Under the pieces are notes generated by a model. It was given only the letters and a program-made list of their open reading frames with translations. It ran no database searches and was not told the origin of the DNA. A DNA stretch of 64,000 nt from Solen grandis (taxonomy: Eukaryota > Mollusca > Bivalvia > Adapedonta > Solenidae): contig CM037788.1 of assembly GCA_021229015.1 (NCBI GenBank), forward strand, positions 38,402,024 to 38,466,023. The letters run 5' to 3'. A program made the translations under genes and the position numbers. Of this stretch, positions 1 to 12,029 are shown one piece after another. How positions within the stretch are numbered: position 1 is the stretch's first letter; every line of letters starts with the position of its first letter.

Positions 1-2773
1 GACATGATGAACACAATAATGACGCCCTACTCGCGTACTTGCTATCCATTTTTTTTTTTAAAAAGGTTGTCAATCCTGACCTAATGGACCGATACCATAC
101 ATAATTGATATTGGCCATAATTCTTTCAATGCGGATATTAGAATGTAAACAAGGTGAAACCTAGCATCTCTTGATAATTCAAGGGCAATATTTCTTGGAG
201 AAAAGTGCGATATTGGAAAAATATAGGCCAGAAACTTTATTTTCAAGTTTTGATCTAGAATCCTTATTTTTTTGCAGATGCTAGAGAGAATATGTTATTG
301 TTGATTTAGTCATAATTCAAGGGTTATCACACTTGATATTTGCCATAATTAAACTAAGTAAAAGTTCATGATCACGTATGGTCAAGACTGCTTTGTAGAC
401 GCGGATGCTAGACTGTAAAAATGGCGATATTCGGGCATAATTCAAGGGGCATAACTCTGACCTTATTGTTCAATATCAGTCATAATCGAACTTGGAAGAC
501 GATGGCCATAATAATCTGCGGAGACTGTAAACAAACGCATGTATAGAGAGACGCGAGGCGGCATGAATGGACACCGGGCACCCAACTATCCTAATACTCG
601 AAGCTCATCGTGACCACCTCAACTTGGTGACCAGGTGAGCTAAAATAAGGAAAGTGAAATGAGTTTCGAACTATCTTACCTTTCGACGTCTTACATATCT
701 TTTTACATCTAAACCTACTACTCCATAACAGGGTCACCAAGGACTTTTTTGGTCAAGATAGTACCCGATCTTTTTTTTTTTTTTTTTTTTTTTTATCGAT
801 CGGCTTCATTTTTGCGAAAACAGTCGGGAACCTGTGAGCACTGTCTAGCACTACCCTATACCTTAGGGGGAAGATCTGGCGCGATCGTCTCAGTCCCCCA
901 AGGGACGGGTACCGAAAAAGTGACCCATTACTGTTTTTTAAAACCTTCAGTCGTTGTCGTCTTGGTCGTATCAGGGTCCCCTGAAGGTCCTCTTGTCTCG
1001 CCCGCCCTCTTAAGCATTCGTTTAGCCTCTGCCGCTACCTTCCGAGGATCGTGTACCAGTGTGTACTTACGGGTACTCCGGAAACGTAATTCCCCCCCCC
1101 CCCCCCCCCCCCGCTGCCATGGTCCTTTGGCCGGGACTCAATCGGGCCAGAAAAGGACTATAGGAGGACATTCAGGACGACAATCGGGCCGATCAGAACA
1201 TTGATTCATCGGGGACAATCTGGCCGAGATCGGGCCGACTGGAAAAACAGGCCTTGGTGAACTGTATACGCCACTGAATGGAGGTATAGGAGGTTTATTT
1301 CTAGTGCGTAACGCATCAATGCACAAAGTTTTGCGCACTTCAAGTATGTAAGTTTACCGGTAAATACATATTTCTCGCTGTTGGGGTTTAAAACCTTTGA
1401 TTAAAAAAGAAACTAAATACTTGTAATACCCACCATGACTAACACTAGCCCAGTGATATACCTGGCTAAAAGTAATCCAATGAAATATAGCCGGACAGAA
1501 TATCTATAAATAGAATTATTATTGGGTATACTGAAATCTATAACGTAAATTCTGCGTAATACATATGTAGTTAGAGACAAAATTTAGGACACCTTAAGAA
1601 TCCACAAAGCAAATAACTTTGACTTAAGTTGAAATAAAAACGGCATTATTTATAAAAGTGGTGTGTCTGTTTTATCATTCCTGAATTTGACATCAATGTC
1701 TGTAACCATAGATTTGTGTTTCCTCCGTCTGGTAAATTAGCTGTTTGGTGTAAGAGTTAAGTATTCTAGAAAACATAGGGTTTATAAAGTGTCCCGACAT
1801 GAAAAATGTGTCTTAAGATGATTCGTGAATATGGTTAGTCCCTGTACTTTATTGTGATGTAGCTGGTTCTTTCTGCGACTTGGTACAATGTCCAAAGTGC
1901 ACACTTTCCTTATGTAGAACACAACGGGTAATACTAAGCACAGACTAACGTTATGCTATAGACTGACATACTGAAGGTCCCACTTAATCTGGTGTTACAA
2001 GACCGGAAGTACGATCGCACGTACGAATCTCTAGGTGTGGCATCGCTACTTTTCACTGATTTACGCGGTTGACGTTTCAAGATATAAATAGGCATATTTT
2101 AATTCTATGGCCATTAGGTATCACGTCGTTGTCATATGAACCCCGTCTCGCTTTCTTCCGATCCGTATCTAATATACCTCACCGTCCGACCACGATATAA
2201 AAACTTATTAATATACATCTACATATGTCACAAACAAAACGTCTCAACAAAAATGTAGAGAAACTGTATTGTTTATCTGTTGTTCACCCTGTTCAGTTAA
2301 GCAACTACAACAACAACAACTGTATATTCTCCGATAAAAATATGTTCTATCATCAGTATATTGATAAATATCCAAAGAATCACGTAAGTTTCGAAATCTA
2401 TCATTGTAGATCTATACAAAATGTACATACCTTTGTTGTTGATATTTTGCCTGCTGTCAAATATTTTTCAATATGGCTGACTATCTGGACCAGGATGTTT
2501 TTTACTGAACGAAAATTCTTCTTCCGTTTTGAGCAATACTACGCAGTTGTTATTAATCAATCTGTTAGTCAATGTCTTTTTCTATTTTCTCTTTAGATTT
2601 CTTTCTCTGTTTGAATATTTGAAAATTGATGTTAAACTGAGATAGAGAGATATTAAAAGGTTTAGAATCGAATGGGAGTATTCCATTTTGTTTATTTCAT
2701 ATACGTGTTACCTTCACAGAACAAGCTGGAGTTAATGTTTATACTATGTAAACTCTGTTTATAAGCCATAGTT
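1..2773. other. Non-coding AT-rich region, no gene recognised
   Basis: No exon-like or conserved coding stretch is visible. The first 560 bases carry short recurrences of a 'cataattcaaggg' motif, suggesting a decayed repeat. A poly-T run (about 772-794) and a poly-C run (about 1094-1112) make the open frames here low complexity. The frame at 2225-2596 resembles no family I know and has no splice or codon signature. Confidence 0.5.
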
Positions 2774-3409
2774 AGGTACGTTCAACCGTACTAGATATTT
2801 TTTCCTTTTTTTTCATTAGTTTTTTTTTTTTTTTTTTTTCAATACCCCCCCCCCCCCTCCAAATTTAATTGATTTAGATAATAAAATAACGCCCCTCAAA
2901 TTTAATTGATTTAGGTCATAAAATGACGTAGTACAAAGTTCTAGGTAACTAAACATTGCTAAAAAAATATGACAACGGATTTGAACATTGCTTTAATCGA
3001 AAAATATAAACCAATTAAAAAAAACTTTAGTTTTGTTTAATTTTTGTGTAAATCATTCTGCCGAGAAACTATTGATACTCTAGGTTTTGATGAATCATAT
3101 ATCTAGAGACTAACTCATAGGTTTTCCCCTTTGAAACTGGAAATGCCTGAATACCTTTCTTTCAACCCGAAATGCATCCATTCACCAGGTACATATCTTT
3201 ATGTGAAAAACACTGGAAAAAACGTCGCAGAAATTTACCTGGTCTTATTTATTTAAACGGTGCAGATAAGTATTGTCCCCAAAGTGGGTTAACCCGGTGT
3301 ATTTCACTTCCTGTTGTTATCATATAAGGTTTATATGAATAACAAATAATATAAACTGCGTTGTTCTGTTGAGATACCCGAAATCCATTTATTGTGGTTT
3401 CAAAGTACA

Positions 3410-3672
3410 GCACCAAGTGGCCGAGAGGTTAGAGCCTATCGTAACCGGTAGGTATTGGATTCGATCCTCGGCCAAAGTCATTTGAAATGGTACTATCATA
3501 TCTCTATTGCCTGGCGCACGGTACAAAAGGGTAGGTCCACAGCTAGTTGTAAAAAGCGTGGTATCATACAACTGTGGGGCATCACTTTATCTCTCTCATG
3601 TAGTTATCAATGATTGAAATACTGTTGATGGCACGTTATCCACATTAAACAAACGAACAAAGAAACGAAAAT
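3410..3672 (+). mobile_element. tRNA-headed SINE in copy A
   Basis: The head has a pol III A box (tggccgagaggttaga, from 3418) and a B box (ggattcgatcc, about 3457), as in Ser/Leu-type tRNAs. The 3' part carries 'tgattgaaatactgttg...' followed by 'attaaac' and an AAC/AAAC-rich tail. That matches the Meta-type tail shared by molluscan SINEs. It is not a functional tRNA gene because there is no clean acceptor stem or anticodon arm. Exact ends are uncertain. Confidence 0.55.
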
Positions 3673-3920
3673 AAGGGATCAATAATAATTTAATTCCTAG
3701 TTCGATATCTTATAAGAATTTCCTAGTATAGACAGTAGTACCGGAGAGAGAGAAAAGAAATGATATATTTCAGATCTGTGTACGCGGTCCAATTATTTGT
3801 GCCCGCAAAATACGAGGAGCGTGACGTCACCTCTACATGGTAGAGCTCATTCAGAGGAACCCTGTAACTGAGGAGTTCCAGGTTCAAGTTTCGTTCTGAT
3901 TGCAAAGGTTTTTCTCACCT

Positions 3921-3924
<4 letters not shown>

Positions 3925-3956
<32 letters not shown>

Positions 3957-3965
3957 AGAGAGAGG
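3925..3965. repeat. Compound (TG)n(GA)n microsatellite, TG-expanded allele
   Basis: About 31 bases of TG followed by a short GA run. At the homologous site in copy B the TG part is short and the GA part long. Confidence 0.95.
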
Positions 3966-4166
3966 AAATTCAAAACAAACGAATAACTAATAATCTTCGT
4001 AATAATGCTAAAATTAAACCCGAATTAAAACCGTATTTTAAGCAACTGAATAACAAACACATTTTGCCATGGGTTTTTCTTAATTTGTAGACAGAGAAAG
4101 AAATACAACAAAAATAAATTACGTAATATATTTAAAGTCAAAACGAAAGTGCGTCCAATTTGTCAG

Positions 4167-4174
4167 TATAAATA
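4167..4174 (+). promoter_or_regulatory. TATA-like motif, candidate promoter in copy A
   Basis: TATAAATA with a CCAAT motif just upstream (4155-4159). It is preserved, with about 120 bases of near-identical downstream sequence, at 9705-9712. The downstream stretch ends in a donor-like GT near 4282. No coding exon could be linked to it, so promoter function is only a possibility. Confidence 0.25.
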
Positions 4175-5728
4175 CAGACTGGTTTCTTTTGACTGACAGA
4201 GGAAGATAGGGGACAGCCAGCTACAACTGGGCACACCGGAGATTATTCTGACACTTTATTTAGACACCAAGGACATCTGAAGGTACTAGTGTCTTCTGTA
4301 TATTGCTTTGTTAGGTTCTTTCTTTAAAACAAAGACGTTGCTTTTATTTCACCAGTGCAGCCGATATATTAGATTGATATACGGTAAAACCTGTCTTATC
4401 CGACACCTAATGAGACCAACTAACAATGTCGGATAAGACAGGTTGTCGGATAAGGCAGGTCAATAGAGACCTTACCTTTTGAATTGACAGTCCATGTTTT
4501 TGCTATACATGTAGATACATTTCTAAATCAAAACATGGAACTGGAAGCTCAACCGTTTTCCAATTGTTGCGTTCGTTGCTTTCTACCCCCATAAATTTTC
4601 CCAGGCATAAAGTACTGGTCGTATATAGGAACTCACAAGAAAAAAATGGAGTAAGATGTAAATCGTCTTCATTTGTTTAATCAAACAAATTCACCGTCTT
4701 TTTTTTTATCGATTTCTTCTGCTTTTGTTCTGCTTTTACACTTTCGATCCGTAAAATGTCAACATTGTTGAGCTGTCGTAATTTCTGTACATGTTATTTA
4801 GCATGATTGTTCTTATTTTTATTTTTATTATTTTCATGTAGATCTGCATCAAGGCAGTCAGCGATTTCTCTTCTAATATGTTGATCATACATGTTACGCT
4901 TGGTATATCACAAGTTACATAAGCGAAGCCAACTGATATTAATTTCATTTTTTTTACGGTTTTTTAAACGAACACCTTGCGTTTCGTTTACAATATGTTT
5001 ATCTGTAATTCTATAATATTTATCCACAAACTCAACAGATTTACAAAAACAACAACAAAAAAAACTATTGTATGATATTACTCTTGCCGATCACTCAATA
5101 TCATGAAGTTGAACGGAATAACTTAACCGGGGGAGTTATATGGAATGTATTTTGATATTTCCTCAGATATGAAAATGACACGTTTTGAACATATTGGGGG
5201 TTTATCAAAGGTCACACGCATGAATAACTACAATTATTATCAGTCATCACTACGTGAAACCTTGGAATTTGTTTGTATGCGAGCGGACTATGTACAGTTC
5301 CAAGCTATTTTGTTTCAAGGTTTCACGAAGTGCTTGAGAAAACGGCTCAACTGCTGATGGAGATCCTTTATTCCTTGGAAAGCTTACACCCCCCCCTCCT
5401 TAGACTGACACATACCCATTAGAAATCGATGGAGAAATGAATACTTTCAGGGTAATTTACTAATTTTCTATTTTCAAGGGAAGCCTATGTTGACAGTATT
5501 TTTTGTCTTTAGTGACGTCACGGTCACGTGGTATTGCTATACTGATATATGATGAGGTAGATATTAGGTTTTATTTCTAAATCGGACCCGGAAGTAGATT
5601 GATAGACTTTTCCCAATAAATCTAATTGCACAAGCTTCTTAGAACTCTATTTCAGCGTAGTAAACGTACATGATACAAAACAAACACGTTTAAAGGAAAC
5701 TAAACGGACTGCATAGATATCTATAAAA

Positions 5729-6417
5729 GAGCTCGATCATAGATAGTCATTGACCAAGTCTTTAATTCTATGTGTATTACGTCAATCATAACCAATCTAC
5801 AGACTCTATGTCACTTAAGGCAATATTCCGTGATTGTTAGAAATGGGCTGTTTCTCCACCACAAACTGTAGCGTTACGAACGGTATAAATCCTATATTTA
5901 AAATTTCTATTTCCATGTGCCGTCACATGACTGATCTCACCCACACTTCACGTATGCGCTTAGTTCACAGTCTGGACATTTTTGTAACACTAAACGAACT
6001 GATGAAGACACCACAAATCCGGAATGTGTCGATCACCTGCTTCGGTGATGCCGCATTCTAAATCAGTTAAATATAGAATACGGTATCCGGTACCACGTGA
6101 CACGTTCTGAAACATGGCGTCTTCACCAGTTCCGGATAGCACATTCGTAAGTTAAGCCTGTGTAATGAGCGCATGCGCGAAGGGTTTATATGAACAGTCA
6201 ATTGACAGCAAATGATAATAGAAAATCCAAATATAGGTGGTTTTATAATTCTAAATATAGTTTCAAAACCGTCCAAATTCTATTGCCTGTGATGGAGAAA
6301 CCACCCATTTTTACAGCCACGGATGATTGCATTGGGTGAAAATGCGTCTGTGGATGGGTAATATACATATAGCTGAAATTCAAATTCTTAGTCAATGACC
6401 ACTTGTGAACTAGCTGC
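5729..6417. repeat. Foldback element with ~330-bp arms (copy A)
   Basis: The two halves are imperfect inverted repeats. Examples are agtcattgacc (5745) against ggtcattgact on the reverse strand (about 6390), and 'aaatgggctgtttctccacca' (5842) against its complement near 6285-6305. The centre carries a short hairpin (cacctgcttcggtg, about 6036). The same structure is in copy B. A foldback MITE or an old inverted duplication would fit; there is no coding content. Confidence 0.7.
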
Positions 6418-7344
6418 TTTAACTCAAGATTCTTTTTCTATGTAACAAGGGAGAGATAGAAGTGACAATAACAATCCAGTGACGATCTCGCCGTAGGGGT
6501 ATGATAGTTCCAGGAAACATGATAGGAACAAGAGTAAGATAATGAGACGTTATTGTCCTTGAACCATTTGGTTTGACAATTTCACCGGGAGATGGTGAGG
6601 TATCTGTAGCTTTATCAAAACGCATAAACATCACGTGACCTTAACACACCGGCTACTTTATTGGGGAAGGGATATTGAGTGGATGTAAAGTCGACATATG
6701 ATATGATGAATAATATAAAATGTGTAGAAAATTACAAATCTGGTTAAATAAATACATAAGTCCCAAGTTGTTCCATAGAATCAATCAGCCGATCATGTAT
6801 TTTCAATTTTGTAAATTCGCCATCCCCCTATCATGAGTCTGTTCATTGCAAAAGCCAAAACAATTTGTTTCTAACGTCCCACCCCAACCCCAACCCTTTA
6901 GAGAGGTAAAACATAGGGTCGGTAGGTAGTCTGTCTTCGTTATATAAATATGACAATGGAATTTTGAAGTTTAGCCATACTATATTACCAGAACTGACTT
7001 CTGTAATGGCGACCCACTTATTCGTCTCCAGTTGTATCGTCCTAAAGTGTGGACAATAAGGTTGGAGTCATATATATACTAGGAGATTGTGTATGTTATA
7101 TGTCTCCATTCGGATCACTTCGCCCATTTCTTTTTTGAAACAACAATCGGGTCAGGCTGGGGACTGCCAAGCAGATACGATAATTCATGTCTTATCACAA
7201 GTTCATAAATGATCTGCGCAATACGTTGTGCAATTATTCAGTTACGCGAACCCCCATTCTTTCACACAAAAATCTCACTTAGACTGCTGAAACAGTGAAT
7301 TTAATAGCCCAGTGTCAGCTATATCATAATATCTTGACATTACT

Positions 7345-7687
7345 ACGGAAGCACAGAGGGGACATGGTATTTTTATTTTTTTTATTATCTCCTGACCACG
7401 AGATAGTAACTAAGAAATAAACAACAAAAACACAAGTAACAACAAATATCGTTTAGTGGTGGCCACGAGTTAATATGAAAAGGCCAAAAATGGCCACGAG
7501 TTAACTGACAAATCAAATCGTTAGAATATCTTGTGGCCACGAGATTGCGATATTTGTATTTTTTTTTTTTCTTAGTTACAAACTCGTGGCCACAAGTTAG
7601 CAAGATTTGTTGTTTTTTTCTTAGTTACTATTTCGTGGCTACGAGATAATAAAAAAGAAAAACACCATATCCCCTCTGTGCTTCCGT
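7345..7687. mobile_element. MITE with long TIRs and 8-bp target duplication (hAT-like)
   Basis: The termini are inverted repeats starting acggaagcacagaggggaya and extending about 70 bases. The interior has several 'ggccacgag' motifs. The element is flanked by identical 8-mers ACATTACT (7337-7344 and 7688-7695). An 8-bp duplication is typical of hAT-superfamily transposition. No transposase is encoded, so it is non-autonomous. It sits between the two large duplicated copies and is absent at the end of copy B. Confidence 0.85.
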
Positions 7688-8080
7688 ACATTACTTTGAT
7701 TTTAAAGGAACTACTTAAGAAGAAATTGCAAATATAATAACTTTGCAAAAATAACATTTTACCAATATCCATATTGACATTAGAGGTAAACAGGTGGTAA
7801 CTCAGTGTGGTTATGACTGATGCACAGCCAATGAATCCAAGCGACGCAGTTTGGCGAACCCCAATACACTATTAATCCTCCAACTTGAAAGTCTTATCAT
7901 AGTGACCATTTGTCTTATTTATACCCGGAACCTGCCATTCTTTTCAGACAGAATAATTTTTCTATGTTTTAGAAGTGAAAATTTCAGGAAATCCATCCAT
8001 CATTATATTCTGATCATGGTACATCAAGTGACCGAATGAATTTTTATATTAAATGCAAGACTTATAGACGTAAAGCGTTA

Positions 8081-8183
8081 GAGCCTATAACTCCAAGTTA
8101 ATGGATGCTTACATTTGCACTGAAGTCTTTTCAAGCATTTGAAGGACAATGATTATATTTTAATGATGAATGGATTACCTTAA
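8081..8183. repeat. Dispersed repeat fragment
   Basis: A ~100-bp stretch beginning gagcctataactc and ending ggattacctta recurs at 33981-34080 with substitutions. Only these two copies were seen in the window; the family is unknown. Confidence 0.6.
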
Positions 8184-8954
8184 ACCCCCAGCCATGTAAA
8201 TTGCTCACAAACAGTAAAACAACCAATTTCAGTCGTTTTCTTCAAGATACAAGAATATTTATGTAACGTCGAATAAGTATTTAACAGATAACATAAGCAA
8301 CGAGAGCTATTTTCCGACTGTTGTGTAAACCAGGTTAACCATTGACTAGGTATGTTCAACCGTACTAGATATTTTTCCTTTTTTTTTCATTAGTTTTTTT
8401 TTTTACGATACCCCCCCCCTCCAAATTTAACTGATTTAGATAATAAAATAACGCCCCCAAATTTAATTGATTTAGGTCATAAAATGACGTAGTACAAAGT
8501 TCTAGGAAAATTAAAAATATGCTTTAATCGAAAAATATAAACCAATTAAAAAAAACTTTTAATTTGACTCATTTTTGTGTAAATCATTCTGCCGAGAAAC
8601 TATTGATACTCTAAGTTTTGATAAAATCATATATCTAGAGACTAACTCATAGGTTTTGCCTTTTGAAACTGGAAATGCCTGAATACCTTTCTTTCAACCC
8701 GAAATGCATCCATTCACCAGGTACATATCTTAATGTGAAAAACACTGGAAAAAACGTCGCAGAAATTTACCTGGTCTTATTTATTTAAACGGTGTAGGAA
8801 AATATTGTCCCCAAAATGTCAAATTTGAAGTGGTTTAACCCGGTGTATTTCACTTCTTTCGTTATCTTAAAAGGTTTATTTTAGTAACACATAATATAAA
8901 CTGCGTTGTTCTGTTGAGATACCCGAAATCCATTTATTGTGGTTTCAAAGTACA

Positions 8955-9217
8955 GTACCCAGTGGCCGAGAGGTTAGAGCCTATCGTAACCGGTAGGTAT
9001 TGGATTCGATCCTCGGCCAAAGTCATTTGAAATGGTACTATCATATCTCTATTGCCTGGCGCAAGGTACAAAATGGTAGGTCCACAGCTAGTTGTAAAAA
9101 GCGTGGTATCATACAACTGTGGGGCATCACTTTATCTCTCTCATGTAGTTATCAATGATTGAAATACTGTTGATGGCACGTTATCCACATTAAACAAACG
9201 AACAAAGAAACGAAAAT
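8955..9217 (+). mobile_element. tRNA-headed SINE in copy B
   Basis: Counterpart of the SINE at 3410-3672, with the same A-box/B-box head, Meta-like tail and AAC-rich end. It was duplicated along with the host unit rather than inserted independently, because its position within the unit is identical. Confidence 0.55.
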
Positions 9218-9467
9218 AAGGGATCAATAATAATTTAATTCCTAGTTCGATATCTTTTAAGCATTTCCTAGTATAGACAGTAGTTCCGGCGAGAGAGAAA
9301 GAAATGATACATTTCAGATCTGTGTACGCGGTCCGATTATTGTGCCCGCAAAATACGAGGAGCGTGACGTCACCTCTATATGGTAGAGCTCATTCAGAGG
9401 AACCCTGTAACTGAGGGGTTCCAGGTTCAAGTTTCGTTCTGATTGCAACGGTTTTTCTCACCTTGTC

Positions 9468-9468
9468 G

Positions 9469-9503
<35 letters not shown>
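9468..9503. repeat. Compound (TG)n(GA)n microsatellite, GA-expanded allele
   Basis: Homologous to 3925-3965, but here the GA tract is long and the TG tract short. Confidence 0.95.
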
Positions 9504-9508
<5 letters not shown>

Positions 9509-9704
9509 CAAAACAAACGAATAACTAATAATCTTCGAAATAATGCTAAAATTAAACCCGAATTAAAACCGTATTTTAAGCAACTGAATAACAAACACAT
9601 TTTGCCATGGGTTTTTCTTAATTTGTAGATAGAGAAAGAAATACAACAAAAATAAATTACGTAATATATTTAAAGTCAAAACGAAAGTGCGTCCAATTTG
9701 TCAG

Positions 9705-9712
9705 TATAAATA
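9705..9712 (+). promoter_or_regulatory. TATA-like motif, candidate promoter in copy B
   Basis: Same TATAAATA context as 4167-4174. The same reservations apply: no coding exon is linked to it. Confidence 0.25.
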
Positions 9713-10555
9713 CAGACTGGTTTCTTTTGACTGACAGAGGAAGATAGGGGACAGCCAGCTACAACTGGACACACCGGAGATTATTCTGACACTTTATTTA
9801 GACACCAAGGACATCTGAAGGTACTAGTGTTTTCTGTATATTGCTTTGTTAGATTCTTTCTTTGAAACAAAGACGTTGCTTTTATTTCACTAGTGCAGCC
9901 GATATATTAGATTGATATACGGTAAAACCTGTCTTATCCGACACCTAATGAGACCAACTAACAATGTCGGATAAGACAGGTTGTCGGATAAGGCAGGTCC
10001 TTATAGACCTTATACCTTTTAAATTGACAGTCCATTGTTTTGCTATACATGTACATGTAGATACATTTCTAAATCAAAACATAGAACTGGAAGCTCAACC
10101 GTTTTCCAATTGTTGCGTTCGTTGCTTTCTACCCCCATAAATTTTCCCCAGGCATAAAATGGAGTAAGATGTAAATCGTCTTCATTTGTTTAATCAAACA
10201 AATTCACCGTCTTTTTTTTATCGATTTCTTCTAAAGTTTGTTCTGCTTTTACACGTTCGATCCGTAAATGTCAACATTGTTGAACTGTCGTAATTTCTGT
10301 ACATGTTATTTAGCATGATTGTTCTTATTTTTATTTTAATTATTTTCATGTAGATCTGCATCAAGGCAGTCAGCGATTTCTCTTTCAATATGTTGATCGT
10401 ACATGTTATACGCTTGGTATATCACAAGTTACATAAGCGAAGCCAACTGATTTTAATTTCATTTTTTTTCGGTTTTTTAAACGAACACTTTGCGTTTCGT
10501 TTACAATATGTTTATCTATAATTCTATAAAATTTATCCACATACTCAACAGATTT

Positions 10556-10660
10556 ACAAAACAACAACAACAACGACAAAAACAAACAACAAAAACAACA
10601 ACAACAACAAAACAACAACAAAAAAAAACAACAACAAAAAAACAAAACAAAAAAAAACAC
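10556..10660. repeat. (CAA/AAC)n-rich expansion
   Basis: Irregular CAA/AAC/AAAC tract of about 100 bases. The homologous place in copy A (about 5044-5062) has fewer than 20 bases of it. This is local expansion after duplication. Confidence 0.9.
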
Positions 10661-11340
10661 CTAAAAACTATTGTATGATATTACTCTTGCCGATCGCTCA
10701 ATATCATGAAGTTGAACGGAATAACTTAACACTTAACCGGGGGAGTTATATGGAATGTATTTAGATATTTCCTCAGATATGAAAATGACACGTTTTGAAC
10801 ATATTGGGGGTTTATCAAAGGTCACACGCATGAATAACTACAACTATTATCAGTCATCACTACGTGAAACCTTGGAATTTGTTTGTATGCGAGCGGACTA
10901 TGTACAGTTCCAAGCTATTTTGTTTCAAGGTTTCACGAAGTGCTTGAGAAAACGGCTCAACTGCTGATGGAGATCCTCTATTCCTTGGAAAGCTTACATC
11001 CCCCCCCCCCCCTTAGACTGACACATACCCATTAGAAATCGATGGAGAAATGAATACTTTCGGGGTAATTTACTAATTTTCTATTCTCAAGGGAAGCCTA
11101 TGTTGACAGTATTTTTTGTCTTTAGTGACGTCACGGTCACGTGGTATTGCTATATGATATATGGTGAGGTAGATATTAGGTTTTATTTCTAAATCGGACC
11201 CGGAAGTAGATTGATAGACTTTTCCCAATAAATCTAATTGCACAAGCTTCTTAAAACTCTATTTCAGCGTAGTAAACGTACATGATACAAAACAAACACG
11301 TTTAAAGGAAACTAAACGGACTGCATAGATATCTATAAAA

Positions 11341-12029
11341 GAGCTCGTTCAAAGATGGTCATTGACCAAGTCTTTACTTCTGTGTGTACTACGTCAATCA
11401 TAACCCATCTACAGACTCATGGTCATCTAAGGCAACATTCCGTGATTGTTAGAAATGGGCTGTTTCTCCACCACAAACTGTAGCGTTACGAACGGTATAA
11501 ATCCTATATTTAAAATTTCTGTTTTCATGTGCCGTCACATGACTGATCTCATTCACTCTTCACTTATGCGCTTAGTTCACAGTCTGGACATTTTAGTAAC
11601 ACTAAACGAACTGATGAAGACTCCACAATCGGGAATGTGTCGATCACCTGCTTCGGTGATGCCGTATTCTAAATCAGTTAAATATAGAATACGGTATCCG
11701 GTACCACGTGACACGTTCTGAAACATGGCGTCTTCACCAGTTCCAGGTATCGCATTCGTAAGTTCAGCCTGTATAATGAGCGCATGCGCGAAGGGTGTAT
11801 ATGAACAATGTCAATTGACAGCAAATGATTATAGAAAATCCAAATATAGGTGGTTTTATAATTCTACATATATTTTCAAAACCGTCCAAATTCTATTGCC
11901 TATGATGGAGAAATAACCCATTTTTACAGCCATGGATGATTGCATTGGGTGAAAATGGTCTGTAAATGGGTAATATACATATAGCTGAAATTCAAAATCA
12001 TAGTCAATGACCATTTGTGAACGAGCTGC
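11341..12029. repeat. Foldback element with ~330-bp arms (copy B)
   Basis: Counterpart of 5729-6417, with the same inverted arms and central hairpin. Arm-to-arm divergence within each copy is much larger than divergence between copies, so the foldback is older than the 4.6-kb duplication. Confidence 0.7.

Larger units (their letters stand above)
2774..7308. repeat. Direct duplication, copy A (~4.5 kb)
   Basis: This segment recurs downstream in the same orientation and order at 8348-12950. Both start at 'aggtaygttcaaccg' and end at 'taatagc'. Matching landmarks are a tRNA-headed SINE, a TG/GA microsatellite, a TATAAATA motif, a CRE plus E-box, a foldback and a common end. Similarity looks above 90% by eye, with scattered indels. 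No transposase, reverse transcriptase or other known protein is encoded. It could be a segmental duplication, a large satellite unit or a non-autonomous element. Confidence 0.9.

Noticed and set aside
749..1204. 151-codon open frame
   Set aside because: Built on a poly-T run (poly-Phe) and a poly-C run (poly-Pro); no family resemblance, splice context or conservation.
3417..3470. tRNA gene (Ser/Leu-like) at 3418, and similar at 46780 and 63003
   Set aside because: A and B boxes are present but acceptor stem and anticodon arm are not convincing, and each is followed by a SINE body and tail; two have target duplications.
3830..3905. Second tRNA-like segment (tggtagagctc...ggttcaagt)
   Set aside because: Only box-like similarity; no cloverleaf could be drawn by eye. 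Possibly a fragment of another SINE head.
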